A stretch of DNA of 44,523 nt, taken from Nonomuraea aridisoli. GTDB lineage: Bacteria > Actinomycetota > Actinomycetes > Streptosporangiales > Streptosporangiaceae. Positions 43,895 through 44,523 of this stretch are shown here, piece after piece. The stretch spans positions 1 through 44,523 of the forward strand of contig NZ_POUD01000043.1 in assembly GCF_003236395.1 (NCBI RefSeq). The letters run 5' to 3'. The notes beneath the pieces are model-generated. The model was given only the letters and a program-made list of their open reading frames with translations. It was not told the DNA's origin and ran no database searches. The stretch's first letter is position 1; every line of letters begins with the position of its first letter. The translations under genes and the position numbers were made by a program.

Positions 43895-44188
43895 CGGCAA
43901 AGAAGACCTTTACGCGTCCCGGCATGCCCAGGCCCTACGGGACCGGGATCAGGGATGTGACCGTCCGGCGAACCGGGCCGCCGGACATCGGAGGTTCAAG
44001 CTCCGGGAAACCGGGCGCAAAACGCAGACGAGGCCGTCTCCACGGCGACAGCACCCCCCAGCCCTGCCGACGCGGAACGACCTCGTCCGATGTGTAGAAC
44101 GCGCGCCGCTTCCGATCCTGTTCCCCAATTCCGCAACTTTTTCGTGATCTGCCTCACTCTGACACCGCCCTTGATGACAGCGTTCTAT

Positions 44189-44224
44189 CGATATATCGTT
44201 GACGCATCGAGAACAGATCGCGAT
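44189..44224. promoter_or_regulatory. Palindromes before the PadR-like gene
   Basis: CGATATATCG (44189-44198) and ATCGCGAT (44217-44224) are perfect short palindromes within 50 bp of the start codon. ATAT-containing dyads of this kind are typical of PadR-family autoregulatory operators; autoregulation is inferred. Confidence 0.45.
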
Positions 44225-44238
44225 ATAGGAGGACAGAC

Positions 44239-44523
44239 ATGAGTCACCCTCTGGCGGCGGGCCTCCCCTGGCTCGGCGCACACGCCTGCCGGCGCGCGGC
44301 CCGCGAGGCGCTGCGCGGCATGGCCGGCGCGTTCGACATCGGCGGCCCCCACGGTGCACATCACGGTGGACATCACAGTGGACATCACAGTGAGCACCAC
44401 GGCGGGCACCATGGGGGCCACCACGACCGGCGGGAGCGCGGCATGCGGGGGCCGGGTCCGTTCCCGTTCGACTTCGGGCGCGGCCCGTGGGGGCCGCCGG
44501 GCGGGCCCTGGGGCGGCGGCCAC
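44239..44523 (+). CDS. His/Gly-rich N-terminus of a probable PadR-family regulator, 3' end outside the window
   Basis: The first 95 residues are seen. ATG 44239 has AGGAGG six bases before it. Residues 1-36 (SHPLAAGLPWLGAHACRRAA, then REALRGMAGAFDIGG) may form a short helix. Residues about 38-64 are seven tandem xHH units (GAHHGGHHSGHHSEHHGGHH), followed by an Arg-rich stretch and a Gly/Pro/Phe/Trp-rich segment (FDFGRGPWGPPGGPWGGG). Many actinobacterial PadR regulators have such a Gly/Pro/Phe/Trp-rich lead-in before the winged helix, and the upstream palindromes agree, but the DNA-binding domain itself is outside the window. The His array could bind Ni, Zn or Cu. Other His-rich proteins remain possible. 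Confidence 0.55.
   Translation, partial: MSHPLAAGLPWLGAHACRRAAREALRGMAGAFDIGGPHGAHHGGHHSGHHSEHHGGHHGGHHDRRERGMRGPGPFPFDFGRGPWGPPGGPWGGGH

Larger units (their letters stand above)
43882..44238. other. Intergenic region between divergent genes
   Basis: A 357-bp stretch with no convincing gene. It holds the leaderless promoter of the DUF457 gene at one end and the palindromes and ribosome site of the PadR-like gene at the other. In the middle, GC-rich sequence includes CGGAG-GTTCAAG-CTCCG at about 43989-44005, which looks like a tRNA T-arm but has no tRNA around it. Antisense ORFs across it have no recognisable domain. Confidence 0.5.

Noticed and set aside
43986..44010. tRNA T-arm look-alike (CGGAG-GTTCAAG-CTCCG)
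   Set aside because: No acceptor, D or anticodon arms can be formed around it, and the loop start does not fit the TTC consensus register.

Overview
This window is GC-rich chromosomal DNA of an actinomycete. Actinomycete traits include a three-cistron xylose transporter with a Rok7B7-like ROK regulator, a subtilisin-inhibitor-like protein, a MalFG-type transporter with no ATPase gene of its own, many GTG starts, and several starts preceded only by a -10 box (likely leaderless mRNAs). The gene mix resembles Streptosporangiales such as Nonomuraea, but that placement is inference. No mobile element, phage, CRISPR array or RNA gene was recognised.

Layout. 1-2.7 kb (minus): a partial membrane protein with decapeptide repeats downstream of a LytR-CpsA-Psr protein. 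2.9-7.0 kb (plus): a membrane protein, then thiolase and a fused enoyl-CoA hydratase/3-hydroxyacyl-CoA dehydrogenase (beta-oxidation). 7.1-12.9 kb: SSI-like protease inhibitor, APC permease, dxs, and two secreted HExxH zinc-peptidase paralogues. 12.9-17.5 kb (minus): xylF-xylG-xylH and a ROK regulator, with a strong hairpin between xylF and xylG. 17.5-18.4 kb: lgt.

18.4-36.8 kb is the most unusual part, a carbohydrate island. A long minus-strand operon encodes a TIM-barrel isomerase, split transketolase (N and C subunits), FGGY kinase, DUF2291 protein and an RbsABC-type transporter, followed by a SorC regulator. This enzyme set matches the transketolase route for the branched pentose D-apiose better than ordinary pentose pathways. 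Divergent from it is a secreted DUF1593/Sde0182-like nucleoside-hydrolase-fold protein, then an aldo/keto reductase. Next comes a second minus-strand operon (cytoplasmic nucleoside-hydrolase-family protein, Tat lipoprotein binding protein, MalF, MalG), divergent from a second SorC regulator that is translationally coupled to a small membrane protein. Operator-like sequences built on TATGC half-sites lie just downstream of the predicted starts of all three units, so the island may be one regulon for uptake and breakdown of a plant-derived furanoside.

36.8-44.5 kb: TSUP permease, EpiD/Dfp-like flavoprotein, an AraC regulator broken by a frameshift in its second helix-turn-helix, a third zinc-peptidase paralogue, aconitase (whose upstream region carries an iron box and two MarR-like palindromes), a DUF457/YdjM membrane protein, and at the edge the His/Gly-rich N-terminus of a probable PadR-family regulator.
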